Shown here: positions 31,075 through 39,696 of the stretch, one piece after another | Layout of the letters: each line of letters starts with the position of its first letter | How positions within the stretch are numbered: position 1 is the stretch's first letter | Origin: Acidobacteria bacterium 28-1 | GTDB taxonomy: Bacteria; Acidobacteriota; Blastocatellia; Pyrinomonadales; Pyrinomonadaceae | NCBI GenBank assembly: GCA_002050365.1 | Contig: MWYZ01000053.1 | Location: forward strand, 1 to 43,955 | Direction of reading: 5' to 3' | Length of the DNA: 43,955 nucleotides | The notes under the pieces: generated by a model | What the model saw: the letters and a program-made list of their open reading frames with translations, nothing else | What the model was told of the DNA's origin: nothing | Databases searched by the model: none | Made by a program: the position numbers and the translations under genes

Positions 31075-32709
31075 ATGAAATTTATAAAAAATCTATGTTC
31101 AGCCGTCTTTCTTGGCGCGTTAGTTTTGTTTTCGGCATTGGCGGTTTTTGCGCAAAACCAGCCAAAACTTAACACGAAAATTTTGCTCGTTCCGCTGGAC
31201 GACCGTCCGCCGTGTCTGCAGTTTACAGTGAAAATGGGCTTGATTGGCGATGCCGAAATTATTACGCCGCCGAGCAAGCTTTTAGGCAAATTCACCACGC
31301 CCGGACAATCCGACAAAATTGTCGAATGGCTCAAAGCGCAGGATTTGAAACGGTTCGATTCGGCAATCGTTTCGCTTGATATGACGGCTTACGGCGGACT
31401 CGTCGCAATGCGGCGATACGGTGAAACGACGGCGGCAGACGCGCTCGGACGAATCGAGGTGCTGCGCGAAATCAAACGCCGGGCGCCGAAATTAACCGTT
31501 TACGTTCAAAGCGTGATTATGCGCCTTGCGCCAACCGGCGACGGTAAAAACGAAAGTTACCGCGAGAGGCTGTCGCGCTGGGCGGAAATCTCGCCGTATG
31601 CGGAATCGAAAGCGGAAACCGCCAAACTCGAACGGGAAATTCCGTCGGAAGTTTTAACTGATTATAAAAATGCGCGGCAGCGAGATTTGGCAGTCAATCT
31701 CAAAGCGATTGATTTTGTCCGCGAAGGCACAATTGACTATTTGGTTTTGTCGCAAGACGATGCAAAACCGCGCGGTATTCACGTTGCCGACCGCGAACGA
31801 TTGATTGCCGAAGTTAATAAACTAAAATTAACTGACCGAATCGCTGTTCAACCCGGCGCAGACGAAGTTTCGATGCTGTTGCTGGCACGCGCTTTGAACC
31901 GGCATTTTAATTTTTCGCCGCGAATCAAAGCCGTTTATTCGTCGGAAGAATCGGCAAATAAAGTGATGCCTTTTGAAGACCGCGCTTTGCGCGAAACCGT
32001 CAGCTTTCACGTCAAAGCCACAGGTTCGCAGGAAGTTAAAAACGAAGCGCAAGCGGATTTGCTTTTTTATGTTTACGCTTCGCGGTTTGAACCGGGCAGA
32101 GCCGAGAGTTTTGCGCGTGAAATTGAAGAAAAAATTAAAAAAGGCAACCGAATCGTCGTTGCCGACATTGACCCGAAGGGCGACGTGCAGGGTGGCGACC
32201 CGAAATTTACTGCCGAACTCGGCAGTCGAAACATTTTTCCCGAATTAAACAGCTACGCTTCGTGGAATACGGCGGGAAATACTATCGGCACGACCTTGCC
32301 GCAAGGCGTGATTTTTGCTCTGGCGCAGGCGAAATTAATGCGGTCGAAAGATGCCGCAAACCGCATCTGGGCGGCGCAAAACTGGTTCACGTTTCATCGC
32401 GTTTTGGACGATTATTATTATCACACCGAGGTCAGAGCTAAAGCTAAAGATTTTATCGCGCAAAACAAATGGAGTACGTTGCGTTTGAGCGATGAAGCTT
32501 CCGAAAAGGTTGAGGCATTCAGCCGAAAACTGATGCTCGATTCGTTCGCCGAGTTTTCTGACGTTTATTTTCGCAAAAACAAAAACGGTCTTCAAAAAAA
32601 CGTGAGTTGCGAAAAGCCGTCGGATTTGAGTTTTGATTTGCCGTGGAATCGCACGTTTGAAGCGGAGATTAATTTTGACTTACAATGTCGCGTCGCGGGT
32701 AAAAACTAA
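31075..32709 (+). CDS. Exported DUF4127 family protein
   Basis: A 544-residue protein of the DUF4127 family, whose function is not established to my knowledge. Recognisable segments are ILLVPLDDRPPCLQF, AIVSLDMTAYGGLVAMRRYG, DYLVLSQDDAKPRGIH, VQPGADEVSMLLLARALN, IVVADIDPKGDVQGGD and LNSYASWNTAGNTIGT. Many conserved Asp/Asn suggest a metal- or sugar-dependent enzyme. It has a signal peptide (FIKNLCSAVFLGALVLFSAL, cleavage near VFA-QN). The frame opens with GTG at 31042, overlapping the regulator stop, but the ATG at 31075 gives the proper signal peptide. It is co-transcribed with the regulator, so likely under the same amino-sugar control. Confidence 0.82.
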   Translation: MKFIKNLCSAVFLGALVLFSALAVFAQNQPKLNTKILLVPLDDRPPCLQFTVKMGLIGDAEIITPPSKLLGKFTTPGQSDKIVEWLKAQDLKRFDSAIVSLDMTAYGGLVAMRRYGETTAADALGRIEVLREIKRRAPKLTVYVQSVIMRLAPTGDGKNESYRERLSRWAEISPYAESKAETAKLEREIPSEVLTDYKNARQRDLAVNLKAIDFVREGTIDYLVLSQDDAKPRGIHVADRERLIAEVNKLKLTDRIAVQPGADEVSMLLLARALNRHFNFSPRIKAVYSSEESANKVMPFEDRALRETVSFHVKATGSQEVKNEAQADLLFYVYASRFEPGRAESFAREIEEKIKKGNRIVVADIDPKGDVQGGDPKFTAELGSRNIFPELNSYASWNTAGNTIGTTLPQGVIFALAQAKLMRSKDAANRIWAAQNWFTFHRVLDDYYYHTEVRAKAKDFIAQNKWSTLRLSDEASEKVEAFSRKLMLDSFAEFSDVYFRKNKNGLQKNVSCEKPSDLSFDLPWNRTFEAEINFDLQCRVAGKN

Positions 32710-32747
32710 TCCCAAAGAAGCGTTCAAAAATTTCATTACCATTTATT

Positions 32748-32843
32748 ATGTCGAGTAACCTACTACTGAAAAATTTTGCTTTTGTATTTTTGCTGTTAGC
32801 TTCATTCGCCACGGGTGCACAGGAACGGCAAAGCATTTTATGA
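32748..32843 (+). pseudogene. Orphan signal peptide: 5' stub of a lost exported gene
   Basis: A 31-codon frame reads MSSNLLLKNFAFVFLLLASF then ATGAQERQSIL and stop. It is a convincing signal peptide with a cleavage site (ATGA-QE) and almost no mature protein. It runs straight into the second HAD hydrolase gene through a short duplicated sequence (AAGCATTTTATGATTAAAGC / ACATTATGATTAAAGCATTT). Best read as the beginning of an exported gene whose body was deleted when the HAD copy was placed here. It could be a real short peptide, which is less likely. Confidence 0.55.
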
Positions 32844-32855
32844 TTAAAGCACATT

Positions 32856-33512
32856 ATGATTAAAGCATTTATCTTTGACATTGACGGAACATTGATTGAT
32901 TCCAACGATTTTCACGCCGAGGCGTGGCAGAAGGCGTTTGCAAAATACGGCAAAAAAATTGCGTTTGAGAAAATTCGCCCGCAAATCGGCAAAGGCGCGG
33001 ACACGCTTTTGCCCGAATTTTTAACCGACCAGGAAATCGAAAAATTTGGTGATGAAATTGCTGATTTGCGCGGCAAGATTTTTAAACGTGAATATATGTC
33101 GCGCGTCAAACCGTTTCCGAAAGTGCGCGAGCTTTTTCAGAAAATCAAAGATGACGGCAAAAAAGTTGCGCTCGCTTCATCATCAAACGAAGACGAAGTC
33201 GAAGAATATAAAAAAATTGCGGACATTGAAGATTTAGTCGAAAAATCAACTTCAGCGGACGACGCGGAAGAATCGAAACCCGAACCCGATATTTTTGAAG
33301 CCGCGCTCAAACTTCTTGGCAATCCCGCGCCCGAAACGGTTCTCGTCATCGGCGACACGCCTTACGACGCGGAAGCAGCAGCGAAAGCGAAACTTAAAAT
33401 CATCGGTGTTTTGTGCGGCGGCTTTGCCGAAAAGAATTTGCGCGAGAAAGGCTGCGCGGCAATTTATCAAAATCCGGCAGATTTGTTGGAGAATTACGAA
33501 AAATTATTTTGA
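32856..33512 (+). CDS. HAD-superfamily hydrolase, copy 2
   Basis: A 218-residue paralogue of the protein at 7839-8510, about 85% identical by eye across its length, with the DNA also closely similar. Motifs I (FIFDIDGTLIDSN), II (ALASSSNEDEVEE), III (ESKPEPDIF) and IV (VIGDTPYDAEAA) are intact, so both copies should be active phosphatases or phosphomutases. Differences cluster in the cap (for instance KKVPFDK versus KKIAFEK) and the C-terminal tail. The start ATG 32856 follows a stub of another gene. Two near-identical copies 25 kb apart imply a recent duplication or gene conversion. Confidence 0.88.
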   Translation: MIKAFIFDIDGTLIDSNDFHAEAWQKAFAKYGKKIAFEKIRPQIGKGADTLLPEFLTDQEIEKFGDEIADLRGKIFKREYMSRVKPFPKVRELFQKIKDDGKKVALASSSNEDEVEEYKKIADIEDLVEKSTSADDAEESKPEPDIFEAALKLLGNPAPETVLVIGDTPYDAEAAAKAKLKIIGVLCGGFAEKNLREKGCAAIYQNPADLLENYEKLF

Positions 33513-33894
33513 AAAAACAGAAATAGTTGTAGATATAAATTTATAAAAAATCTTAAAGATATGTTTAGTCGAAACTTGAAAGTATGGTGGCTAAAATATT
33601 ATGAAGAAAGTGACCACAGGCAAAATACTCTTTTGTTTGACGGTTGCATCGTGTCCCAGCGGCATGACTTTGACTCGTCCAACTATGATTTTTTTTCCTT
33701 CGCGTTGTGGCTTGCGCTTGTTTTCGCAGATTTTCCCATTCGTTAATTCCAAATTTCAGATTTCAAATTCCAAATTTAGTTTGGCGCAAACAAATCGCAA
33801 ATCGCAAATCGGCAATCGAAAATTTCCCGCTTGCTTTATTGTCTGATGTTTAACAAAATAATAGAAAACTATTTGATTAGTTTGGAGTTTTAAA
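33513..33894. other. Gene-free stretch with heptamer repeats
   Basis: No convincing gene. Two heptamer-type arrays are present: 33744-33779 (AATTCCA/AATTTCA/GATTTCA units) and 33791-33825 (AAATCGC units). The open frame 33601-33846 is half composed of these arrays. The short frame across 33600-33745 has no recognised family. Confidence 0.6.
33744..33825. repeat. Two adjacent heptamer arrays
   Basis: AATTCCA-AATTTCA-GATTTCA-type units at 33744-33779 and AAATCGC-type units at 33791-33825, both with a seven-base period. They do not form an obvious long hairpin with each other. Confidence 0.8.
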
Positions 33895-34368
33895 ATGAGT
33901 GAAGAATCGGCTTCGGCGAAATCGCGTGTGCGCTGCCGCGAGATTATGACGAGCAAAGTTTCGACGGCGAACGGCGAAATGACGCTCCGAGCAGTCGCGC
34001 AAATGTTGAAAGACGGCGACATCGGCGCGTTGCCCGTCGTGGAAAAAGACACTAATAAATTAGTCGGCATCGTTACCGACCGCGATATTGTCGTTCGCGC
34101 GGTTGCAGAAGGTAAAAATGCGGAAACAACCGTTGGCGAAGTGATGACGACGACGCTCTATACGGCAAAACCGGACGATTTCGCGTTTGAAGTGATTCGC
34201 ACGATGGGTGAACGACAAGTGCGACGCGTGCCGATTGTCAATGAGGCGGGCGTTTTGCAAGGCATCGTTTCAATGGCGGATGTTGCCCTGGAAATGGAAG
34301 ACGAACGCGAAATTGCCGAAACGCTTGAAGAAATTTCAAGCGGCACAGCTTTTTGGAAAAAGAATTAG
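33895..34368 (+). CDS. CBS-domain pair protein
   Basis: A 157-residue cytoplasmic protein made of two tandem CBS motifs. The first is at residues about 14-75 (CREIMTSKVSTANGEMTLRA, IGALPVVEKDTNKLVGIVTD RDIV). The second is at about 80-140 (VGEVMTTTLYTAKPDDFAFE, QVRRVPIVNEAGVLQGIVSM ADVA). Such pairs bind adenosine nucleotides and often report energy state. The C-terminal acidic helix (EMEDEREIAETLEEISS) is typical of the stand-alone stress-linked type. It precedes hsp20 and lon in the same direction, so it may be part of a stress gene group. Confidence 0.92.
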   Translation: MSEESASAKSRVRCREIMTSKVSTANGEMTLRAVAQMLKDGDIGALPVVEKDTNKLVGIVTDRDIVVRAVAEGKNAETTVGEVMTTTLYTAKPDDFAFEVIRTMGERQVRRVPIVNEAGVLQGIVSMADVALEMEDEREIAETLEEISSGTAFWKKN

Positions 34369-34430
34369 CCGCAGATAAACGCGGATGACACGGGATTTTG
34401 AGAAATTAGAAAGAGACGATTTTTGATAAC

Positions 34431-34460
34431 AGAAATCTAAAATCTAAAATCCAAAATTGA
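34431..34460. repeat. AAATCTA heptamer array
   Basis: AAATCTA-AAATCTA-AAATCCA-AAATTGA units end four bases before the Hsp20 ATG. A degenerate copy of the CGCAGATAAACG repeat lies just upstream (34369-34398). Confidence 0.75.
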
Positions 34461-34463
34461 AAT

Positions 34464-34838
34464 ATGGCAAAATCAATCAATCGTTACTTTCATTTTTTGG
34501 CTTCGTCAAAAGACACCAAGCCTTCGGGCAGACTTTGGTATCCATCGGCGGATATTTACCAAACGCCTGACGGTTGGCTGGTAAAAGTTGAATTAGCGGG
34601 CGTTTCGGCGGAAGAAATCGAAATTGACATTCAAGGCAATCAACTTTACATCGCGGGCTGTCGGCGCGACAAATCGTGCGCCGTCGGGATGACTTTTCAG
34701 CAGATGGAAATCACTTACAGTCGTTTCGAGAAAACTCTGGCGTTTCCCGCTTCGATTGAAGGCGCGAGCGTCGAACATAACTTTGACAACGGCTTGCTGA
34801 TAATTCGTTTGTGGAAAGGAGAAAAGACGAAACCATAA
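34464..34838 (+). CDS. Hsp20/alpha-crystallin small heat-shock protein
   Basis: A 124-residue holdase chaperone. The alpha-crystallin domain covers about residues 28-118: WYPSADIYQTPDGWLVKVEL, AGVSAEEIEIDIQGNQLYIA G, FEKTLAFPASIEGASVEHNF and the closing DNGLLIIRLWKGEK. It lacks a clear C-terminal IxI/V extension, so oligomer size may differ from classical sHsps. It lies directly upstream of lon (35 bp to the lon ATG), which suggests shared protein-quality-control expression. Confidence 0.88.
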   Translation: MAKSINRYFHFLASSKDTKPSGRLWYPSADIYQTPDGWLVKVELAGVSAEEIEIDIQGNQLYIAGCRRDKSCAVGMTFQQMEITYSRFEKTLAFPASIEGASVEHNFDNGLLIIRLWKGEKTKP

Positions 34839-34873
34839 GCGACAAAAAAACATCAAATAAACACTCAAAATTT

Positions 34874-37339
34874 ATGGCTGAAGAAAACATACAAAATCAA
34901 AGCGATAGCACAGAAACAAAAACGCCCAAACAATTTGAAATAGCCATTCTGCCTCTACAAAACACCACGCTATTTCCAGAAACGGTTGTGCCGCTTGCGG
35001 TCGGACGCGAGCGTTCCATCAGAGCTGTGGAATTTGCGCTTTCGACAGAGGAAAAACTCATCTGTTGTATTACGACAATAAATGCTGATGTAACCGGTAA
35101 TGAAGCGAAATCTTCAGACCTTTACCAAGTCGGGACAATCGTTAACATCAAACGGATGATGCGAGCCGATGCGACAATGCAGCTTATCGTTCAGGGCGTT
35201 GACCGCGTGCGCGTTACTGATTGGATTCAGGAAGAGCCTTTTCTAAAGGCGAAAGTTGAAGTTTTGCCCGATTTGGTAATTGTCGATAAAGAAGAAGTCG
35301 AAGCCTTGAAACGCAACATTCAAGGGCTTGTGCAGGAAGCGTTGGCGATGCTGCCGCAAGTTCCGCCTGAAATCAGAATGGCGGTTACCTCGCAAACCAA
35401 TGCGGTTCAGCTTTCATATTTTCTCGCGTCAGTGCTTGACTTGGGCGTAGAAACCGAGCAGAAAATGCTTGAAGCCAGCACGACGGATGAACTTTTGATG
35501 TTGACTCACGCGGCTCTCGCTAAAGAAGTCGAGATTATGCAGATTCGCTCGAAAATTGCCAATGTAGCGCAGACGGAAATGGATAAATCGCAGCGCGATT
35601 ACATTTTGCGCCAGCAAATGAAGGCGATTCAAAAGGAACTCGGCGAAGACGATACGGGCGAAAAGGCGGAAGCTGAGCAGTTGCGTGAAAGATTGGAAAC
35701 CGCCGATTTGCCTGATGAAGTGCGAAAAGAAGCCGAACGTGAATTGAAAAGAATGGAGCAGTTGCCGCAAGCCGCGCCTGATTATCACGTTATCCGAACG
35801 TATCTCGAATACGTTTTGGAATTGCCTTGGAAAAAATCCAGCGAAGAAAAATTGGATTTAGCTGAAGCGAGAAAAATACTTGATGAAGACCATTACGGCT
35901 TAGAAGATATCAAAGAAAGAATTTTGGAATCGCTGGCGGTAATTAAACTGCGACCTGATTCAAAAAGTCCGATTATTCTTTTTGTCGGACCGCCTGGAGT
36001 CGGTAAAACTTCTCTCGGACGCTCAATCGCCCGCGCTCTGGGACGCGAATTTGAAAGAATGAGTTTGGGCGGAATGCGCGACGAAGCCGAACTGCGCGGA
36101 CATCGGCGGACTTATATCGGTTCGATGCCGGGCAGAATTATTCAATCGCTGCGGCGCGTCGGCGTGAATAATCCGGTGATGATGCTCGACGAAATTGACA
36201 AACTCGGCAACGATTATCGCGGCGACCCGTCGGCGGCTCTGCTTGAAATTCTCGACCCGCAGCAAAACAATTCGTTCCGCGACCATTATTTAGATTTGCC
36301 GTTCGATTTATCGAAAGTTTTCTTTATTGCGACCGCCAATCAACTTGCACCGATTCCCGCGCCGCTGCGCGATAGAATGGAAATTATCCAACTTGCGGGT
36401 TACAGCGATATGGAAAAACTCAATATCGCTAAGCAATATCTTGTTCCACGACAAATTAAGGAAAACGGTTTAAAAGAAAACCAAATCGAAATCACAGACG
36501 ACGCGATAAATCTTTTAACCGGACGATATACACGCGAAGCCGGCGTTCGGCAACTCGAAAGAACAATCGGAAACTTAGCCAGAAAAGTCGCGCTCAAAGT
36601 CGCGCAAGGCGATGAAATGCACGAGACAATCACGCCGACGGAAGTTAAAAAATATCTTGGCGCACCGCGTTTCTATCCCGAAAAGGCGCGGGAAGAAAAT
36701 CCGGCGGGCGTAGCGACGGGAATGGCTTGGACAGAGATGGGCGGCGAAGTTCTATTTATCGAAGCGACTGCGCTGCCGGGCGGAAGCGGTTTGACTTTAA
36801 CCGGACAATTGGGCGACGTGATGAAGGAATCGGCGCAAGCGGCGCGTTCATATCTGTGGTCGCACGCGGCGGAATTTAATATTCCAACGAATGCGATAAA
36901 AGAAAACGGCGTTCATCTGCACGTTCCGGCGGGCGCGATTCCGAAGGACGGTCCAAGCGCGGGCGTAACGATGGCTTCGGCTCTCGCGTCGCTTTACACA
37001 GGCAGAAAGGTTCGTTCCGATACGGCGATGACCGGCGAAATCACGCTCTCCGGTTTAGTGTTTCCGGTCGGCGGAATCAAGGAAAAAGTTCTTGCAGCGC
37101 ATCGTGCCGGAATTCGGCGGATAATTTTGCCGGACCGCAATGAAGCCGACACAGAAGAAATTCCCGAAGATGTGTTAAAGGAACTCGAAATTATTCCGGC
37201 AATGCGCGTCAGCGATGTCTTAAACGCGGCTTTGGAAACGGAAGCGACCGAGCCGATGGCGGTAAATTATAGAATTCCGGGTGCGGAAACAGTTTCCGAA
37301 AAGTCAAACGAGCCGTTGATTGCGAAAGAAAAATCCTAA
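34874..37339 (+). CDS. lon: ATP-dependent protease Lon
   Basis: An 821-residue LonA protease that degrades misfolded and regulatory proteins in the cytoplasm. The N-terminal LON domain ([20 protein letters not shown]) is followed by a helical linker. The AAA+ module has Walker A GPPGVGKT (about residue 373) and Walker B MMLDEIDK. The C-terminal peptidase domain carries the catalytic Ser in [11 protein letters not shown] (about 695) and Lys in [14 protein letters not shown] (about 736). Length is typical. The start is ATG 34874; the longer frame from 34811 overlaps hsp20. A good terminator follows at 37367. Confidence 0.97.
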   Translation: MAEENIQNQSDSTETKTPKQFEIAILPLQNTTLFPETVVPLAVGRERSIRAVEFALSTEEKLICCITTINADVTGNEAKSSDLYQVGTIVNIKRMMRADATMQLIVQGVDRVRVTDWIQEEPFLKAKVEVLPDLVIVDKEEVEALKRNIQGLVQEALAMLPQVPPEIRMAVTSQTNAVQLSYFLASVLDLGVETEQKMLEASTTDELLMLTHAALAKEVEIMQIRSKIANVAQTEMDKSQRDYILRQQMKAIQKELGEDDTGEKAEAEQLRERLETADLPDEVRKEAERELKRMEQLPQAAPDYHVIRTYLEYVLELPWKKSSEEKLDLAEARKILDEDHYGLEDIKERILESLAVIKLRPDSKSPIILFVGPPGVGKTSLGRSIARALGREFERMSLGGMRDEAELRGHRRTYIGSMPGRIIQSLRRVGVNNPVMMLDEIDKLGNDYRGDPSAALLEILDPQQNNSFRDHYLDLPFDLSKVFFIATANQLAPIPAPLRDRMEIIQLAGYSDMEKLNIAKQYLVPRQIKENGLKENQIEITDDAINLLTGRYTREAGVRQLERTIGNLARKVALKVAQGDEMHETITPTEVKKYLGAPRFYPEKAREENPAGVATGMAWTEMGGEVLFIEATALPGGSGLTLTGQLGDVMKESAQAARSYLWSHAAEFNIPTNAIKENGVHLHVPAGAIPKDGPSAGVTMASALASLYTGRKVRSDTAMTGEITLSGLVFPVGGIKEKVLAAHRAGIRRIILPDRNEADTEEIPEDVLKELEIIPAMRVSDVLNAALETEATEPMAVNYRIPGAETVSEKSNEPLIAKEKS

Positions 37340-37366
37340 TGGTGAAAAAATTGTCGGTCTGTTTAG

Positions 37367-37392
37367 TGGCGGTCTTTGACCGCCATTTTTTT
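37367..37392 (+). terminator. Rho-independent terminator after lon
   Basis: TGGCGGTC (37367-37374), loop TTT, GACCGCCA (37378-37385), then seven T. This separates lon from the mreB cluster. Confidence 0.9.
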
Positions 37393-37426
37393 GTGAAAAA
37401 GTATCGAAATAAAATTTGAAAAAAAT

Positions 37427-37456
37427 TTGAAAAAAGCGTGTTATAAATAGCATAAT
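37427..37456 (+). promoter_or_regulatory. Candidate promoter of the mreB cluster
   Basis: TTGAAA (37427-37432) with an 18-base spacer to CATAAT (37451-37456). It gives a leader of about 135 bases. An alternative -10 is TATAAA at 37442. Weak evidence from sequence alone, but the region directly follows the lon terminator, so a promoter is needed here. Confidence 0.4.
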
Positions 37457-37595
37457 TAAATGTAGTCGTTGTATGCTTAATGGTTGAATCTGACGCAGAC
37501 GGTCTTCCTAACCTAAGGCAAACGGTTTTTCCCGAAAAAACATCTTCCTTTAGGTAGAATCAATTTGAAAATTTAAGAACGGATATTTATCAAAA

Positions 37596-38642
37596 ATGGC
37601 ATTTAAGTCTTTATTTAGTTTGTTTTCGAGCGATTTGGCGATTGACCTCGGCACGGCAAACACACTCGTTTATGCGAAAGGTCGCGGAATCGTCGTTTCA
37701 GAACCTTCCATCGTTGCAATCAACAAAGTTACCAATCAAGTCGAAGCCGTCGGGCGTGACGCGAAGGAAATGTTGGGCAGAACGCCCGGCAATATCGTCG
37801 CCATTCGTCCGATGAAAGACGGCGTGATTGCGAATTTTGAAGTCACGGAAAAAATGCTTCAGCATTTTATACGCAAAGCCCACAACGGGAAATCTTGGGT
37901 GCGTCCGCGCGTCGTCATCGGAATTCCCTCAGAAATTACGCAGGTTGAACGCCGCGCCGTCGAAGATTCGGCGTATCGTGCTAAAGCGTCTGAAGTTTAT
38001 CTGGTTGAAGAAGCGATGGCGGCGGCAATCGGTGCGGGACTTCCGATTACCGAACCGCACGGAAATATGGTGGTGGACATCGGCGGCGGCACAACTGACA
38101 TCGCCGTTATTTCGCTCTCCGGCATCGTTTATTCACGCGCCGTGCGGATTGCCGGCAACGAGATGGACGAGGCGATAACGCAGTATATTAAACGCAAATA
38201 CAATTTGTTGATTGGCGAACGGACGGCGGAAGCCATCAAAATCGCGCTTGGTTCAGGCTTTCCGCTCGAAGAACCGCTTTCGATGGAAGTTCGCGGACGG
38301 AATCTTATCGAAGGAATTCCAAAGACTATTTCAATCTCTGACGAAGAAATCCGCGAAGCACTATCGGATTCGGTGGCGACGATCATCAACGCCGTGCGGG
38401 TTGCGCTGGAGAGAACTCCGCCGGAACTTTCCGCCGACATCGTCGAGCGCGGAATCGTGTTGACGGGCGGCGGCGCATTGCTCAAAAATCTCGATAAGCG
38501 CCTTATGATTGAAACCGGACTGCCCGTCGTAATTGCCGATGACCCGCTGTCGAGCGTTGTGTTGGGAACGGGCAAAATGCTTTCGGATTTTGAACTACTC
38601 AAGCGTGTTAAATGGGATAACACAATGATGACAGGAGGCTAG
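37596..38642 (+). CDS. mreB: Rod-shape-determining actin MreB
   Basis: A 348-residue bacterial actin that forms membrane-bound filaments guiding lateral wall synthesis. The phosphate-1 loop is [20 protein letters not shown], phosphate-2 is [20 protein letters not shown], and the adenosine loop is [18 protein letters not shown]. The N terminus [20 protein letters not shown] has an amphipathic start suited to membrane binding. It is the first gene of the elongasome cluster mreB-mreC-mreD-mrdA-rodA. Length and motifs are complete. The ribosome site is weak. Confidence 0.97.
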   Translation: MAFKSLFSLFSSDLAIDLGTANTLVYAKGRGIVVSEPSIVAINKVTNQVEAVGRDAKEMLGRTPGNIVAIRPMKDGVIANFEVTEKMLQHFIRKAHNGKSWVRPRVVIGIPSEITQVERRAVEDSAYRAKASEVYLVEEAMAAAIGAGLPITEPHGNMVVDIGGGTTDIAVISLSGIVYSRAVRIAGNEMDEAITQYIKRKYNLLIGERTAEAIKIALGSGFPLEEPLSMEVRGRNLIEGIPKTISISDEEIREALSDSVATIINAVRVALERTPPELSADIVERGIVLTGGGALLKNLDKRLMIETGLPVVIADDPLSSVVLGTGKMLSDFELLKRVKWDNTMMTGG

Positions 38643-38643
38643 A

Positions 38644-38718
38644 AAAGGATAAAGGCGAAAGGATAAAGGCGAAAAAGTGGGATTAAATTTATCCTTTATC
38701 CTTTCGCCTTTATCCTTT
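38644..38718. repeat. Heptamer hairpin between mreB and mreC
   Basis: AAAGGATAAAGGCGAAAGGA (then TAAAGG; 38644-38669) is the reverse complement of 38693-38718 over 26 bp, with a 23-base loop. Units are AAGGATA/AAGGCGA, close relatives of the AAGGATG/AAGGCGG units at 26046-26117. Confidence 0.9.
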
Positions 38719-39619
38719 GAGAGAGATGGTTGAGCGAACTCAAAAAGAAGTTTGGAAAATAACGCCGTGGATAATGCTTCTTTTGCTTTTGAGCAATTTT
38801 GTATTGATGGCGTTTGACGCGCGTGAAGCAAATTCGGAGCAGCGCGTGATTCGCGTTTGGGCGCAGACAACCGCCGATTTTGTTCAATCGCCCGCAACCT
38901 CTCTCAGTTCAGGCATAAGCAATTATTTTCAATCAATTTCTTCCCTGCGAACTGCACAAAGCGAAAACGATATTCTCAAACAGCGCATCCAAGAACTGGA
39001 AATCGAAGTTCAAAACAGCAAAAGTTTAACTGTTGAAAACGAGCGTTTGAAATCGCTTCTCGGGTTAAAAGAACAATCCGCCTATAAAACTTTGTCCGCG
39101 CAAATCATCGGACGCGATTCGTCGGCGTGGTTTGATACTTCGATTATCAATCGCGGCAGTCTCGACGGCGTAAAACTTAATATGCCGATTGTTACAAATG
39201 GCGGTTTAGTCGGCAGAGTTACCGCCGTTAGTCCGCTGACGGCGCAAGTTGCTTTGATAACTAAAGACAAATCAGGTTTGGGAGCGGTGGTCGGCGAACT
39301 CGGCACGTCGAACGCGCTGGGTGTCGTCAGCAGTAATGGAAGAAAAGAACTTCTTGAAATGGGTTATGTGCCGGGCAGTGTTGAAGTTAAAGTTGGCGAA
39401 GGCGTTTATACAACCGGACAGGACGGCATTTACCCGGCGGGTTTGAAGATAGGCGAAGTGGTCGAAGTCCGCGCCGGTTCGGCGACTGTTGCCCAACAAA
39501 TTTTTATTCAGCCGAGCGCGAAACTTTCTTCAATGCAGGAAGTTGTCGTTTTGCTCTATGAACCGCCGCCGCGTCCCGAATTCGATAAATCTCTGCCGAA
39601 CGCAGCGAAAAAGAAATAA
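38717..39619 (+). CDS. mreC: Rod-shape-determining protein MreC
   Basis: A 300-residue bitopic inner-membrane protein that links MreB with PBP2 in the periplasm. One transmembrane helix (about residues 17-36, IMLLLLLSNFVLMAFDAR) is followed by a coiled coil (about 75-118, ENDILKQRIQELEIEVQNSK) and the MreC beta-barrel domain (LDGVKLNMPIVTNGGLVGRV through VYTTGQDGIYPAGLKIGEVV). The start overlaps the last bases of the upstream hairpin repeat. Confidence 0.93.
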   Translation: MREMVERTQKEVWKITPWIMLLLLLSNFVLMAFDAREANSEQRVIRVWAQTTADFVQSPATSLSSGISNYFQSISSLRTAQSENDILKQRIQELEIEVQNSKSLTVENERLKSLLGLKEQSAYKTLSAQIIGRDSSAWFDTSIINRGSLDGVKLNMPIVTNGGLVGRVTAVSPLTAQVALITKDKSGLGAVVGELGTSNALGVVSSNGRKELLEMGYVPGSVEVKVGEGVYTTGQDGIYPAGLKIGEVVEVRAGSATVAQQIFIQPSAKLSSMQEVVVLLYEPPPRPEFDKSLPNAAKKK

Positions 39620-39690
39620 GTTCAAGGTTCAAAGTTCAGGGTTTCAAGTTGCACTTAGCTTTGAACCTTGAACCTTGAACCTTAAACTTA
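39618..39690. repeat. Heptamer hairpin between mreC and mreD
   Basis: The left arm has GTTCAAG/GTTCAAA/GTTCAGG units (39618-39651). The right arm has TTGAACC repeated three times, then TTAAACTTA (39660-39690). The arms are complementary with several mismatches. Confidence 0.85.
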
Positions 39691-39696
39691 CTTAAA

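Noticed and set aside
33601..33846. 81-codon frame between the HAD copy and the CBS gene
   Set aside because: Its second half is made of heptamer arrays, and the first half matches nothing I know. Treated as non-coding.
37510..37560. Imperfect inverted repeat ACCTAAGG / CCTTTAGGT in the mreB leader
   Set aside because: Short with a bulge and no relation to a known element; not reported as a structure.
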